Assembly (NCBI GenBank): GCA_025917655.1
Contig: CP084615.1
Location: forward strand, 868,001-932,000
From: Chlorella sorokiniana
Lineage: Eukaryota; Chlorophyta; Trebouxiophyceae; Chlorellales; Chlorellaceae
Length of the DNA stretch: 64,000 nt
Direction of reading: 5' to 3'
Shown here: positions 22,265 to 33,773 of the stretch, one piece after another
Layout of the letters: every line of letters starts with the position of its first letter
Numbering within the stretch: the first letter of the stretch is position 1
Made by a program: the position numbers and the translations under genes
The notes under the pieces: generated by a model
Told to the model about the DNA's origin: nothing
The model's input: the letters and a program-made list of their open reading frames with translations, nothing else
Databases searched by the model: none

Positions 22265-25200
22265 CTACGACAGGCCATCCAGCAGCGCAGCCAGCTCCGC
22301 AGGCGGTGTGAGGCCGATGGCTGCCACCTCTTCCTGTGTGTATTCACTTTCCAACAACGCCGCAATCTGCAGCAAGGGGGAGGGAGGGGCGTTGCGCGTC
22401 ATGGGTAAGCGAGAGCGGCGCCGGCGGCGCGCAGCCCACCCCAGCTGCCCGCGCCTCCGCAGCCCAGCCACAGCCGCAGCGGTTGCTTGCAGCTGCGGCC
22501 ACTGGCCTGGCCATGGGCCTCGGCCACGTTGGACTTGATGGGCTTGAACAGGATGGAGTGGGTGGAGGTGCTGGGCAGGTAGAGCCGCATCTTGGCCGCC
22601 GCCGCCGGCAGGGAGCCGTGCAGCGCCTCACGCACCCGCGCCACCAGCTCCGCCACGCGCTCGGGGCAGCAAACGCCTGAGGCGGGGTGGAGGGAGGATG
22701 GCAGCGCCAGAAAGGGGCACAGACGTCAGCACCCACCTGCAGCTGCCAGAGGGCTGCGCAGGCGGAAGGGGCGGCGGCTCGACGTGCACAGCGCGCCCGC
22801 CGCCCCCCCCCCCACCTGCTCGCGCAGCGGCTTGGGCCCCCCGGGTGCCTGCTGCCCAGCCACGCGCGCGGCGGTGACCTTGGTGATGAAGGACAGCAGC
22901 GGCTCCACCGCCAGCTTGGTCACCAGCATGATGAGCGACTCGCAGGTGGACTTGAGGGCACGCTCCAGCTCCTGCGCCCGGCGAGTGTATGTGTGTGTGG
23001 GTGTGTGGGCGTGTTCTTATTTTTTTTGTGGGGGGGGCACCAACATGGTAAGCATCATCTTTGCTGTGAGTTGGGTGGAGGGTGGTGAGGGGGAGCGTTC
23101 ACAAGGCTGCCTTCACACGGCTGCCGGCCAGGTGGCGGCCCCACCGGCCCCCCCCCACACACACACCTTCTTCGAGTCCACCTGGCTCTCGGCGAGGCGA
23201 GGCACGCCGCGCCCCAGCAGCTGCCCCACCGCAGACTCGGCGGCGAGGCTGAACAGCGGCAGCTGCCCGCTCAGCGTGCGCCGCAGGTAGTCGCGCATGT
23301 GGGTGAAGTCTGCGGGGTCGGGCGGGCAGAGCGCGCATGTATGTATGTGCGCCGTGGGTGGTGGGTGGTGGTGCATGCATGCGGGTGCAGGAGGTGCAGG
23401 GGCTCAGGAGGCCAGCTGGCCGGCACTGCTGCCGCGGTGTGCTGCTGCAACCGCCCCCACCCACCCACCCAGGTCCCGCTCCACCACCGCAAAGTCGGCC
23501 TCAAACGGCGCAATGTGCTCACGCAGCGCCAGCAGCTGGCTGATGGCAAACAGCTGGCTGTCCATGACGCCCTTGGACTGCGCAGGGTGCAGGGTGGGGG
23601 CGGTGGAAGGGGGGAATGGGGGATGTGGGTGTATGTGGGTGGCGGGTCAGCGTGGGGTTGGGGGACCGAAACACGCCGCCAGTGCCCAGCCGGTTCCAAG
23701 CCCTGCCTCGCCGCACATGCATGCTGAGCCTCCGTATGCGTGGCCGCCGCTGGGCAAACAGTTGGTGACTTTCAACGCCTGCAGCGCCTGCCGCCCCGCC
23801 GCACCTTGAGCAGCAGGCGCGCGGCGTCCTGCACGGCGGCGGTGGCGGCCAGCACGGCCTCGTGGGCCAGCCCGTTGAAGATGGAGGGGTCCACCCCGCG
23901 GTACAGCCTGCCCAGCAGCAGCAGCGTGCGCTGCACCGGAGGGTACCAGCTCGCGTACTGCGCCGCCGCGTCGCCCTCGCCGGCCGCCGCGTCGCCGCCG
24001 TCGCCGTTGGACGAGACCGGCAGCCCCTCGCCGCCGTCCGCAGCGTCCCCCTCGCCGTGCCCCTGCGCCGCCGCTTCCGCTGCCGCCGCCGCCGCTTGCT
24101 GCAGGCGCTCTGGGTAGTCGAGGTCTGTTGGGCGGGGCGCAAAGCCCGCAATCTCCTCCCGGATGAACGCCTGCGCCCTGAAGGTCAGCCGCTCTCGGGT
24201 GTCGGCCAGGATGCGGCGCAGGGTGGGCTCCAGCGGCGCCGCCGCCTCCCCCGCCCCCCCGCCCCCTCCTCCAGCACCTACAGCGGCGGCGAAGGCGGCA
24301 GCCGCCAGCAGGGAGGTGAGTGAGGCATGGCGACCGCACACCCCACGGGCATGCTCGGCAGCGTGCCTGGCAGCCCTGCCCCCTGGCCCCTCACAGGCCC
24401 CTATCGACAGCATGCACATCGCTGCTCCTTTTGGAAGACAGTCGACCGTCGCCGCCCTCAACCCCCACCAACGCACAAGCACAGTTGGGTTTTCCACCTG
24501 CGCCACCCACCCACCTCCCCCGCAGCACATCCACCAGCTCCACCAGCGCGTCTATGTCCTGCACCGCCAGCAGCGCGGGGCGTACCGCGTCGTACAGCAG
24601 CGTGCACAGCGGGTCGACCAGCGGCGCGAGGGGGCGCCGCCGCGTGCCGCCGCCGCCGCCGGGAAGAAGCGGGCGAAGAGCTGCGCCTCCTGCGCGCAGG
24701 CCTGCTGCAGGTGGGCGCAGCCGGAGCGCAGCAGCGAGGGCAGCGGCGCGCCCGCCAAGCCGCGCACGTGCGCCGCCACGGGCGCCTGCATCAGCGCCAG
24801 CCGCGTCTCGCAGTACAGGTCCTGGCAGTCCTTCAGCAGGCGAGCGTACTCCTGCAGCACGCGGCGCAGGGGCGCAGCAGGGGTTCATCGGCTTTGAGAG
24901 TGGGCGGCGGTGAGTGGGCTCAGCCCACTCCAGCACCTGGCTGGGCTGGACGCCATTGAAGGGCCTAGCGAGCAAGGGGCCGCGAGCACTGCTGAAGTGG
25001 CTGCGAACCACACCGCAGCCGGGCCAGCGAGCCAGAGAGGCCCCAGGCAGTGCACCTGGGCAGTACCGCCAGGCGCACACAGTGCGGCCGCAGTCGCGCC
25101 GCAGGCTGCCACCCCACACACCCACCTGCGACTGCTGCGCGCGCTGCTCAATGCCCTGCAGCAGCCCCTGCAGGGCGGCTCCGCCGCCGCTCGGAAGCGC

Positions 25201-26950
25201 ACGTACAGCAGGGCGGCCTGCGCGCCGTCCGCCTCCCCGCCGCCCGCGTCGCCGTTGGCGGCGGCCGCGCCGCCGCGGCCCTCGCGCACCGCGGCCGCCA
25301 CCTGGGCCGCCGCGCCGCGCAGCACCACCTGCACCTTGGTGCGCACGGCTGTGAGGGCGCGTGCCTGCAGCTGGCGGAACTTGACGGCGTAGGTGGGGGC
25401 GTCGGCGTACTGCGGGTGGGCCGCCACGTAGCCCACGCACTCGTCCAGGCGCCGCAGCAGCGGCAAGAAGTCCGCGCTGTCCACCGAGCCAGCCGTGGAC
25501 TGGAACTGCGGGCGGCGTGAGCGCAGCGGAGGCGGGGATAGGAAGGGAAGAGGGGGAAGGCCGGGGGTGGAGCACCGGCTCAAGGAGCATGGCGCCGCCG
25601 ACTGCCGTGCACCTCCCCCACCTCCGCCTGCTCAAGCAGAGCGCCGGCGGATGCTGGCATGCTGCACCGCCACCGCTTCCCTCCCTGCCGCCTGCTCTGC
25701 TGCCAGCACCCGCACTGCACCTGCGCCGCCACCGCCTCCAGCTCGTCAAAGTAGGCCAGCTTCTCGCGGATGGCCGCCGCCAGCTCCTCCAGCCGCCCCG
25801 CTCCGCCACCAGCCGCTCGCAGGTGCCGTGCAGCGCCGCCGTGCGCTTGGCGACCGCGGCGTGCGCCTCCCGCAGGCGGCCAAACAGGGCCAGCGCCTCG
25901 GCCACCAGCGCCAGCAGGGCGTCGCAGGCCGCCAGGTGGCGCTCCAGGGCCGCACCGTACCGCCGGAACTTGCCCTCCGTCTCGCTCGACCGCGCCGCCT
26001 CCAGCTCCGACAGCCAGCGATAGAAGTCGCTGCTGTTCTGCCGAGGGGGCGGCCAAGGGAGGGGGCGAAACGTGGGTGTGCGCAGCTTTGGAAGCAGCGG
26101 GTGCAGGCATGCCGGGCGAGGACGGCGGCCAGACGCGCGCTGCCGTGGCAGCAAAGGCTTTGACCCATCCCCCGCTGCACTGCGCCAGCTATGCAGCAAG
26201 CCCCCATTCGATGGCTGCAGCCCCGCTGATCCAAATGCACATGAGGCACCTGCAGGGTCACATCCTCGAAGGAGGTCCCAGCAAAGCTTGACTCGGCGCC
26301 GTCGGGGGAGCCGGGAGACAACGGTGTCGCCCCCACTGGCGTGGCCTCAGGCGTGGTGCCTGCGCCAGCCGACAGCTGCACTCCATCCGGGCAGCACAAC
26401 ACAACCACATTGTTTGCAGCTACAGCGCAGTTGGACATTCAGCTAGTAGTCAACAGAGTGAGCCACGCTCGGCGTAGCCAGCTCCTCTGTTCATGAAGAC
26501 AAACTGACCTGCTTGGGCATTGGCCGCTGGCCACAGCCGGCGCTGATCACATCTATGGCATGCTGCTGCTGGTCGGTCAGCACCGCGCTTTGGTCCCATA
26601 TGCTGGCCTGCAGCAGTGCCAAACCGGGAGGGTTGGCGGGTGAGGCAGAGTGGCAGGACAAGATTGAGGCGGCTCTTGTGGATCGCTGGAACGTTGAAGC
26701 CGGCAGGAGAGCGACTGTGCAAGCGCTTGGCGTCCGATCGACCAGGCCCTGCCCAGCACTCACTACGCTGTAGCTTTTAGTTGCGGCAGCCGACGGCAGG
26801 ACGGGGCGGGCCGGCCCTGGGGGCCACTGGCCATCCTTGCTGTCTGCGATGACCAGCGTTGCGACCAGGAGCCGCTCTAAACTAGCACGGTCATTGCTTG
26901 CAGCTGCTCTCAGTGTGGCGACTGTAGGGCAATCGTGCTTGCGGTCTGGC
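22265..26950 (-). CDS. COG3: Conserved oligomeric Golgi complex subunit 3
   Basis: Subunit of the COG tethering complex for retrograde vesicle traffic at the Golgi. The N-terminus is assembled from exons ending at 26764 (KSYSV), 26607-26509 ([20 protein letters not shown], ending RPMPKQ) and 26375-26250. This matches the plant COG3 pattern [20 protein letters not shown]. The Sec34 domain follows: [50 protein letters not shown] and [20 protein letters not shown] with [10 protein letters not shown]. Later exons carry [15 protein letters not shown] and [18 protein letters not shown], and the last ends [11 protein letters not shown]-like at TAG 22265-22267. One extra G is needed at the run 25796-25799. 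The first Met is not found; the upstream frame lacks an ATG, so the 5' end near 26950 is approximate. Many introns are CA/GT-rich. Confidence 0.88.
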
Positions 26951-27603
26951 AACCTATAACTGGCCTGATCGGGCTCCCAGGAGCGAGGTCCGCAACGTTC
27001 CGTACATCATTTATGTACCTCCTCTTCAAAAGCAGCAACGCATTCCGGCCTGGACCATAATCAATTTACTTTAGCAGGTATGTTGAATCATTCAAAGATT
27101 GATGGCGGGGCAGGGCCTACCCCAACCTTGAAAGTGCTGCTCCACCGCCAGCTCACAAGAGGGCGGCGTTCATGATGCTCCTGTCCTGGCGGGTACCTCC
27201 CTGTATGCCATCGCCTAACTGCAGTTTGAGTTTGTCGGCGGTGTGCTCAGCTCCACAGCCTCCCAAACTTTCAGCATAATGAGCCATGGTAGTGGTGGTG
27301 CAGCTGCTGGATCGGCCAGCACACCAAGGCAGCGATTTATGCAATGCATGCTGCCATTTCTGAGCACTTGGCAGACCTGGACTCTCAGCTGCTGTTTTCT
27401 GCTGTGGGCGTTGCAACTCAGCCCCCATATGGGGTATGCTGCACTGGTGCATGGCACTCATGAGATTGTAAGAAAGCAGGGCAAATAGTGAGACTGGCAA
27501 GGGAGAGCTGCGGATGGGGAAGCGTAAAAATGGGAGCAAAGCAAAAGGTCTGCACGTCGCCGGCCTTGCATGGCGAGAACCCCAAGCACGGCAGTTCAAG
27601 TCG
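26951..27603. other. Intergenic region upstream of COG3
   Basis: No gene is supported. It is AT-richer around 27000-27090. It probably holds the 3' UTR of the acidic-protein gene and the promoter or a first exon of COG3. Confidence 0.45.
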
Positions 27604-28413
27604 TCACTCCTGCATCGTCATCACAAGGTAACCTTGATCAGCAAGATATGGGCATATTTTCTTGCATAATGAGCAAACACCGCCTGCCATCTGCAGATCA
27701 ACTTACCTCGCTGGGAGCAGGCTCGTCCGGCTTGGGCTTCTCCTCATCAGGGTCCTCCTTGTCTGCAGGTAAACACACAGGGAGAGTGGGTGCCAGGTCC
27801 ATGCCCCAGCAGTACCATGCCTGCGCAGCTGACATCAGAGGGGCCCATACCGGGTTTCTTTTCCTTCTCCTCCTCCTCCTCCTCATCGGGCATCTGCGCT
27901 TGGGGCAACACGCAGTGTCGAGTTATGTACAAGAATGGACACGAGCCCAACCTTGGCCACACCCCGCACTTGCCTCAGGGTCGCCCGGCATGGGCTTGGG
28001 CAGCGGGGTCTGCAGCTTTTCAAACTCTGGGAAAATGTCTGGACGGCGGCTTGGCTGCGGTGTTATCCACTCCTGCCGAAGGAACAAGGCAGACAGTGAA
28101 GCAGGACAGCAGTAGGTAGCAGCAAGGCTGCCGGGCGGCGGCGTCAAGGGTGGATGTCAGCAAAGCCGCTAAAGTACATAAACAGAAACCCGTATGCGAC
28201 CATTGAAGCTACCCTCACTTGTGGATAGTCAATAGGCGAGCGCTCCTTCTCTGTTTCCGGCTCTGGATATGTTGCCAGCACCTGCAGTCTCTGCTGCTGC
28301 CGCAATGCCCGCACACTAACGCTCATTCTGCGTGAAGGTTGGCGGCACCAACGGCTGCAATGCTGCTGCGATGCTAGTTGCCCACATGCCAGCGTTGCCT
28401 GAAGCCCCGCCAT
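27604..28413 (-). CDS. Small acidic protein, probably plastid-targeted
   Basis: Conserved-looking protein of about 132 residues; function not recognised. Exons (minus) are 28413-28219, 28072-27974, 27893-27851, 27762-27707 and a tiny last exon 27609-27604 that codes Glu-stop. The first 50 residues are Arg/Ser/Gln-rich with few acids (SRWCRQPSRRMSVSVRALRQ), like a transit peptide. The mature part starts near TYPEPETEKERSPIDYPQ and continues EWITPQPSRRPDIFPEFEKL and TPLPKPMPGDPE. It ends in a Glu/Lys/Asp/Pro tail (MPDEEEEEEKEKKP, DKEDPDEEKPKPDEPAP). The intron after exon 2 starts with GC (gcaagt). The tiny last exon fits phase but rests on splice signals alone. Confidence 0.65.
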
Positions 28414-28727
28414 CGTTCAACCGGTCACTGCAGTGGCTTCAAGTTCCAATAGCTATGACAATGCAGTGTGATATGCCGCCTGCGAGTTGCGCTGTGTTGG
28501 GATGGAGCTGTAGTGCTGGGGGCCAGGCTGTACCTCTTGCAAGTAATCTTGGACGGTTTCTGCTGGATCCCTGTCGCTTTGTTGCCAATGTTCATTGTAC
28601 AGGTGACAGCGGGAGACCTCCCTGGGACAGGGGGTAGCAAACACGATACATGACATTGCAAGCAGGCAACAATGATGGGAAAATTGCAACTGAAGTCAGC
28701 ACAGGAATATCAGTAGGCTGGCACGCT
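28414..28727. other. Intergenic region
   Basis: These 314 bases separate two co-oriented minus-strand genes. No gene or repeat is visible. Confidence 0.5.
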
Positions 28728-30932
28728 TCACTCGAAGGGCCGAACGTCGCCTTCTGCAATGGCGGCCAGGCCTTCACGATATGTTGGGAACTGGAGCTGC
28801 ACACCCAGCTCCTCTTTTATCCGCTGGTTGCGCACCCGCTTCTCTTCGAGGCGCTGTGCTGAGCTGGACACCGCGGCCCGCGACCTTGACCGCGTGTCCC
28901 CACGTCCCAGGCCCCTCGCCGCGGCGAGTGCCGCCACATCGGCCGCGTCCTCGCCGCTGCTGTCGCTGCCGGAGCTGCGGGCGGAAATGGCGCCGCTGAC
29001 GCCCTTGCCACCAAGCTGCTCACCCTTGCCGTCGCCCCAGCCCCACCCGCTGCTCAGCAAAGGCTCGTCCCAGCTTGCCATCGGCTGCCCATCTGCCCGC
29101 CGCTGCAGCAGCTCTGCCGCGTACCGCATCACCGTAGACCGGTCAGCCGGGTCGTCGTCGGCAATGTTGTATGCCTGGCCGGGGGCGGGCCGCCGCATGC
29201 TGGCCTCCAGCACCTGGCAGATGTCGTAGACGTGGCAGCGTGCCGTGAAGCGCTGCGCTGCGCGGCGCTCCTGCGACGCGCTGGGCTGCCACCGCCCCGC
29301 CGCCTCCTGCCGCTGCACCGTGTCGATTGCGCGCGGCGCGGCCCTGCTAGGAGCGGGACCAGCAACCCAAATTACTACAGGCGGCTTGGGAACCAGGTAA
29401 CTACCTCACGTGCAACACGCAGGCCTGCCCGCCCTGCGAGTCCTTTTAAGCTGCCGGCAGGGCAGGCGCAGGTGCAAGCAGGGGGTGGGCTGAGCGCACG
29501 AGGGGCGCACCGTAGATGCCTCCGCAGCGGAAGATGTGGGCGGGCAGGCCAAACGAGTCGTGCAGGGCCAGCCACTCGTGCTCCGCCACCACGCGCGACC
29601 AGCCCTTGCCGCCCGCCGCCCGCAGCTCGCTGCGCTCGTCCACCCACTCCCCCTCGTAGTCGCCATACACTGGATGGGTAATGGGGGGCAGCGAAGAGGG
29701 TGAGGGCTTGAACTAGGGGCCGTGTGCGCGAGCGCTGTGCCCGCTGAGGCTGCAAACCTTGGTCGGAGGGGCGGCGGGAAGACAAGGGGCCACAGATCAG
29801 TGCAGTTCTTGAAAAGTGCTGGGTAGGGTCAAGCTGTCCAGCGTGCGCGGAGGGACAGGAGAGTACACAGAGGGTTTGGGCCGGAGCCAAGCCTTGGTGG
29901 GCTGCACCGCATGCCGCTGCTGCAGCACGCCCTGCATCGGCCGGCCCCCAGCCCCCCACCTCACCCGAGGTGCTGCTGACGTAGCCCACCCACTGGTAGT
30001 CGGCGGCACGCTCGCACAGCTGCTGCGCGTGTGCCTGCACCACGGGGTCCTGCTCGCCACCCCTGCTTGCCTCTGGGGGCACCGTGCTGAGCACATGGGT
30101 GGCCTGGCGCAGGCGCTCCAGCGCCTTGCCGCTGCGCGCCAGGAGGGAGGGGAGGAAGGGGTGGGGGAGCGGGGCCATGGCAGGGTAAGCACGCCGCGCG
30201 GGGACCAAGCAGGCGGGTGACGGCGCGCTGACGGCGCGCATGGCACAATGCTGCGTGGCGCGGCGTCGTCCAGCAGCATTCCAGACCACGGGGGCCCCTG
30301 CACAGAGCAGCTCACTCGAGGTAGCAGGAGTCCGCGGGGTCAAAGTGAAAGGCGGTCAGGCCGCGCGCATCCAGCTGGCGCCGCTTCTCCAGGGAGCGGC
30401 ACGTCCCCGCCACCGCCCATCCCCGCTGCTGGAAGTAAGCGGCGGCGCCCAAGCCCGTGTAGCCCAGTCCAAAGATGAAGAGGCGGCCGGGTTCAGCGCG
30501 TCGATGCGCCCCCAAGCTGGGCCACGATGCGTTCACGGCCAGAACGCGGCGACGGGGAAGGGGACGGGCATGTGTGCCGCAGCGTGAACAGCAGCTGAGG
30601 GATGTCGCTGTGCCGATGCCCCTACTGTGAAGCAAGAAGATTGCTGCTTGTGTACTGCAAAATCGCCCAACCAAGTTGCTGCTGCTGCTGCTGCTGCTGC
30701 TGAACGCGTGCGCCTTGCCGGAACCTTGCCTTTCCCTCCCGCCCGTGGGCGGCGACGCCTGTGCTGCTGTTGCTACTGCTGCTGCTGCCGCTGGTCTTTG
30801 TGCTCTCCGGTATGCTTCACTGGAATGTCCAAGGCCTAATTGGGAGTTTGAAGACCCGAGGTTTCGACTGCTGCCTGGCCACAGCCCGCCACAGGAGCGT
30901 TTTGCGCCGCCAGCAGCAGGTATCGCCAGCAT
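28728..30932 (-). CDS. Atypical SDR, NAD(P)-binding epimerase-like protein
   Basis: Predicted NAD(P)-dependent Rossmann-fold protein of the extended/atypical SDR group, similar in layout to bacterial YeeZ; substrate unknown. A long first exon starts at ATG 30932, with a Ser run (CTG repeat) and an Arg-rich plastid-like leader (GTHARPLPRRRVLAVNAS). The coenzyme loop follows as LFIFGLGYTGLGAAAYFQQR. Later exons give HVLSTVPPEASRGGEQDPVV, QWVGYVSSTS joined to VYGDYEGEWVDE (the SDR Ser and Tyr region), RVVAEHEWLALHDSFGLPAH, IFRCGGIYG and FTARCHVYDICQVLEASMRR with AYNIADDDPA. The C-terminus is LQFPTYREGLAAIAEGDVRP and the stop 28728-28730. The true start could be an internal site closer to the leader. 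Confidence 0.8.
30679..30702. repeat. (CTG)8 microsatellite in SDR first exon
   Basis: Eight CTG units lie inside the first SDR exon. In the chosen minus-strand frame they encode a Ser run. Confidence 0.85.
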
Positions 30933-31118
30933 CAGCCTGATCTGATCACTGGCGAGCCACAATCAGTATTACACCCCGCGTTCCGTGATGTATGATCTGC
31001 CCGGCAGGACTCAGCTTCAAGTACAAGTTTTGAGAGCGGCTAGGGTTCTATCTAATCCCCATCGGGCAAACAGCAGGGCAGCTTTGGTGAGGACTGTCAG
31101 GCAGCGATCTCCACCACC
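30933..31118. promoter_or_regulatory. Very short divergent upstream region
   Basis: Only 186 bases separate the proposed SDR start (-) from the TROL-like start (+), which suggests a bidirectional promoter for two probably plastid proteins. Confidence 0.35.
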
Positions 31119-33773
31119 ATGCCACTGGTTCAGGTGCAGGCCCAGGGCGCTCCCTGCAGCAGCGCCTCTGCGAGGCGGGCCCCCAAGCTGGCCGTCCCCA
31201 AACCTCTGGCGCACACCGCAGCCGTGCTGGCTGGCAGCAGCGCCTTGGTGCCTGTGGCCCGCGCGGAGCCCGTCCCTTATGGCCAGGCCGACGCCGCCTC
31301 GCTGCCGGCCATTGAGGTGCCTGACCTGCCCTCCTTGAGCCTGCCCGCCGTGGACCTCCCCGACGTCAGCGGGCTGCTGGACGGCGTGGATCCGCTGCTG
31401 GTTGGCGGTGCGGTGGCCGCCGTGGCGGTGCCCGCCGCCATCATCGCGCTGCTGGGGGCGGCGGCGGCGGCCCCAAGGTGAAGGGCGTGCCCGCCGCCAA
31501 GGCCCTGGAGGCCCTGGCCGCCGACGAGTACTGCATCCTGCTGGACATCCGCAGCAAGGCGGACGCAAAGGCGAGCGGTGGCCCCAACCTGAGGGGCGTG
31601 TCGCGACGCGGCGCCGTCGCAGTCCCCTACACCGCGCTCGTCAAGGTGGGCTGCGATGGGGGCCGGCTGCGGCGCGGCATGCAGCAGCACAAGCCTCGCT
31701 GCCGCGGCGCTTATGAAGGACGACACTCTGCCGGTCGCAGCGAGTTTTGATGCCGCTCGGGCGCGGTTGAGGCCCGGCACCCCTCGGCACGCTTTGCCGC
31801 TACGCACGCCGACCTCCTTGCTGTGCACCCGGCCACCTGGGCACCTGTGCAGGGCGAGTTGGTTGTGGACGAGGGCTTCGGCGCCAAGGTGGCCAAGGTG
31901 AAGGGCGTGGAGGCGGGCGGCGCTCCCGTCATCCTGCTGGACACGTGAGCTTGTGCCGGGGCCATGGGGGCAATGCGGCTCCCCTGTCCGCTTGCGTATC
32001 GCCTGGGGGGCAGGCACAGGGCCTGCCCAGCAGACAGACAGTCTAGCACGCTATGCATGCACCCCATGTTGGCGTAGTGGGGCGGAAACAACCTGAGCCA
32101 AGCGGTGCATGAGCACTGGGTTGGCCCCGGGCGGGCGGCGGCTGCTGCCACCGGTTCAGGCACGCCAGCGCCTCTTCTCCGCGTCTCGACGGTCCCGCCT
32201 TCCCGTCCCCTTGCGCGCAGCTCTGGCAAGGAGGCGGCGGCCGCCGCCAAGGCCATCCTGGCGGAGGTGCCTCTGGAGCGCCTCTACTTTGTGCAGGGCG
32301 GCGCCGACGCCTGGCAGGTGGGGCTGTGGGATGCCGGGCGATTCTTTGTTTTGACTGCACAAACCGTGCCCTGGCTGGCTACCCTGCGAACCAGAGGCAG
32401 GGGCCTGCGCTTGTGCAGCTCTGCATCGGGTGTCCACCACGCTGAGCGTGCTGCGGCGCCCACCGCCCGTCCTCGCAGGCGGCCGGCTGCCCCTGGAAGG
32501 AGCCCGCCTCCTTCTCCTTCGCGCTGCCCGACCTCAGCTCCCTGAACCTGACGGGCGCCACCAAGACGCTGGCGGGCGGCGTGCAGACCACCGCGGCGGC
32601 GGTGCAGACGCTGGCCACCGATTTTGAGGCGGCCCCCGCCTCGGCCAAGGGCCTGCTGGCCGCGGTGGGCGTGGTGGGCGCCTCCGCCTTCCTCTTCTCC
32701 CAGGTGCGGCGCATGTTGTACCGCAGCGCTTGTTTACGGTCAATTTTTCGGGCGGCCCATGCTGTGGGCAAGTGCATCGCCGCGGTACATCCCCATGCGG
32801 GACTCCGCAGAGGCTGCCAGATGTTGGCGCTTTCTGCGCTCGGTCCTGGCCTTGCAACCCACAGGGACCGCTAGCTGACCCCCTCACCCACACACACACA
32901 CCCACACACACATACACACACACACCACGTATTTCTCGTCTTCTCGGCGGAGTCGCAGGTGGAACTGCTCCTGGAGGTGGCGGGCCTGCTGGCTGCGGGG
33001 CAGTTCCTGCTCAAGGTGCTGTTTGCGGAGGACCGCGAGAAGACGCTGACGGAGCTCAAGTGAGGCGGCGGTGCAGCACTTCCCGGCTGCACCTGCCCCT
33101 GGCTGCCTTGCCCTCCCCCGCATGCCTTCCGCCCAGCAGCAGGCGCCCCTGGCCCGCCCCGCGCGTTGTGGGCAGCTTGCCACCCCACACCCGAGCCGCC
33201 CACGTCCTGGGGCACCCTGGCTGTGAGCCTGCTTGCCTGGGCCCCCCCTTTCTACCCCACCCCACCCCAGCCGTGAATCGGGGGTCTCTGAGCGCACCAT
33301 GCTGTCCGCCCCCCCGTTCTGCTGCGCAGGAAGGTGGCACAGGAGATTGATGTGAAGGATCTGCCCAAGGACCTGGGCAAGGTGGCGGTGACGCTGCTGG
33401 AGGACCCCACCGACAAGGAGGTGGCAGCGGTGGGTGGGGACAGGACGGGGGGGCCGGCCGTGGGTGGTAGGGGAAGGATGAGGGCGAAACCGGCAGGCCC
33501 GGCCGCAGCCCGGCATGCTACCGCTCCTGTGCATTGCCGCCACGCTGCCTGGTGCTTCACGTTTTGCGTGCTGCGGTGCCTCGTGACTGCCTGCAGCAAG
33601 GAGCAACGCACCTTGTCTCCAACGCCTGCTGTCACATGCCATGCTGCAGAAGGCTGAGGCGGCGCCCGCTGCCCCAGAGAAGAAGCCTGCCCCGAGCCTA
33701 CCCCCTCCCCGTCGTGTCTGCCGCTGGCGGTCAGCCTTCCACCTCCACTGCCGCCCCTGCCGCCGAGGCTTGA
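31119..33773 (+). CDS. Thylakoid rhodanese-like protein (TROL-like)
   Basis: Thylakoid membrane protein; plant TROL anchors ferredoxin-NADP reductase. Seven exons are 31119-31645, 31853-31944, 32221-32317, 32479-32703, 32959-33059, 33330-33429 and 33650-33773. The start is in a good context (ccaccaccATG). After a leader ending VPVARAEP comes a Pro/Leu/Asp segment, then a hydrophobic span (VGGAVAAVAVPAAIIALLG). The rhodanese-like domain has EYCILLDIRSKADAK, PVILLDTSGKEA where the catalytic Cys would be, and LYFVQGGADAW. A second hydrophobic pair (LLAAVGVVGASAFLF; LLLEVAGLLAAGQFLLKVLF) precedes AEDREKTLTELK and KDLPKDLGKVAVTLLED, which match TROL. The frame breaks at 31471-31474 and near 33690-33710. 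The Pro-rich end APEPTPSPVVSAAGG lacks a recognisable FNR-binding repeat. CAS was considered, but CAS ends after its rhodanese domain. Confidence 0.75.
32889..32926. repeat. CA-rich microsatellite before TROL-like exon 5
   Basis: An imperfect (CA)n tract lies in the intron 32704-32958, about 30 bases before its acceptor. Confidence 0.85.

Noticed and set aside
24391-26199. 602-codon open frame on the minus strand read as one exon
   Set aside because: It runs through COG3 introns. The conserved COG3 blocks lie in pieces bounded by splice sites and in more than one frame.
31119-33773. Calcium-sensing receptor CAS
   Set aside because: CAS has its rhodanese domain at the C-terminus. This protein continues with membrane spans and the AEDREKTL segment typical of TROL.
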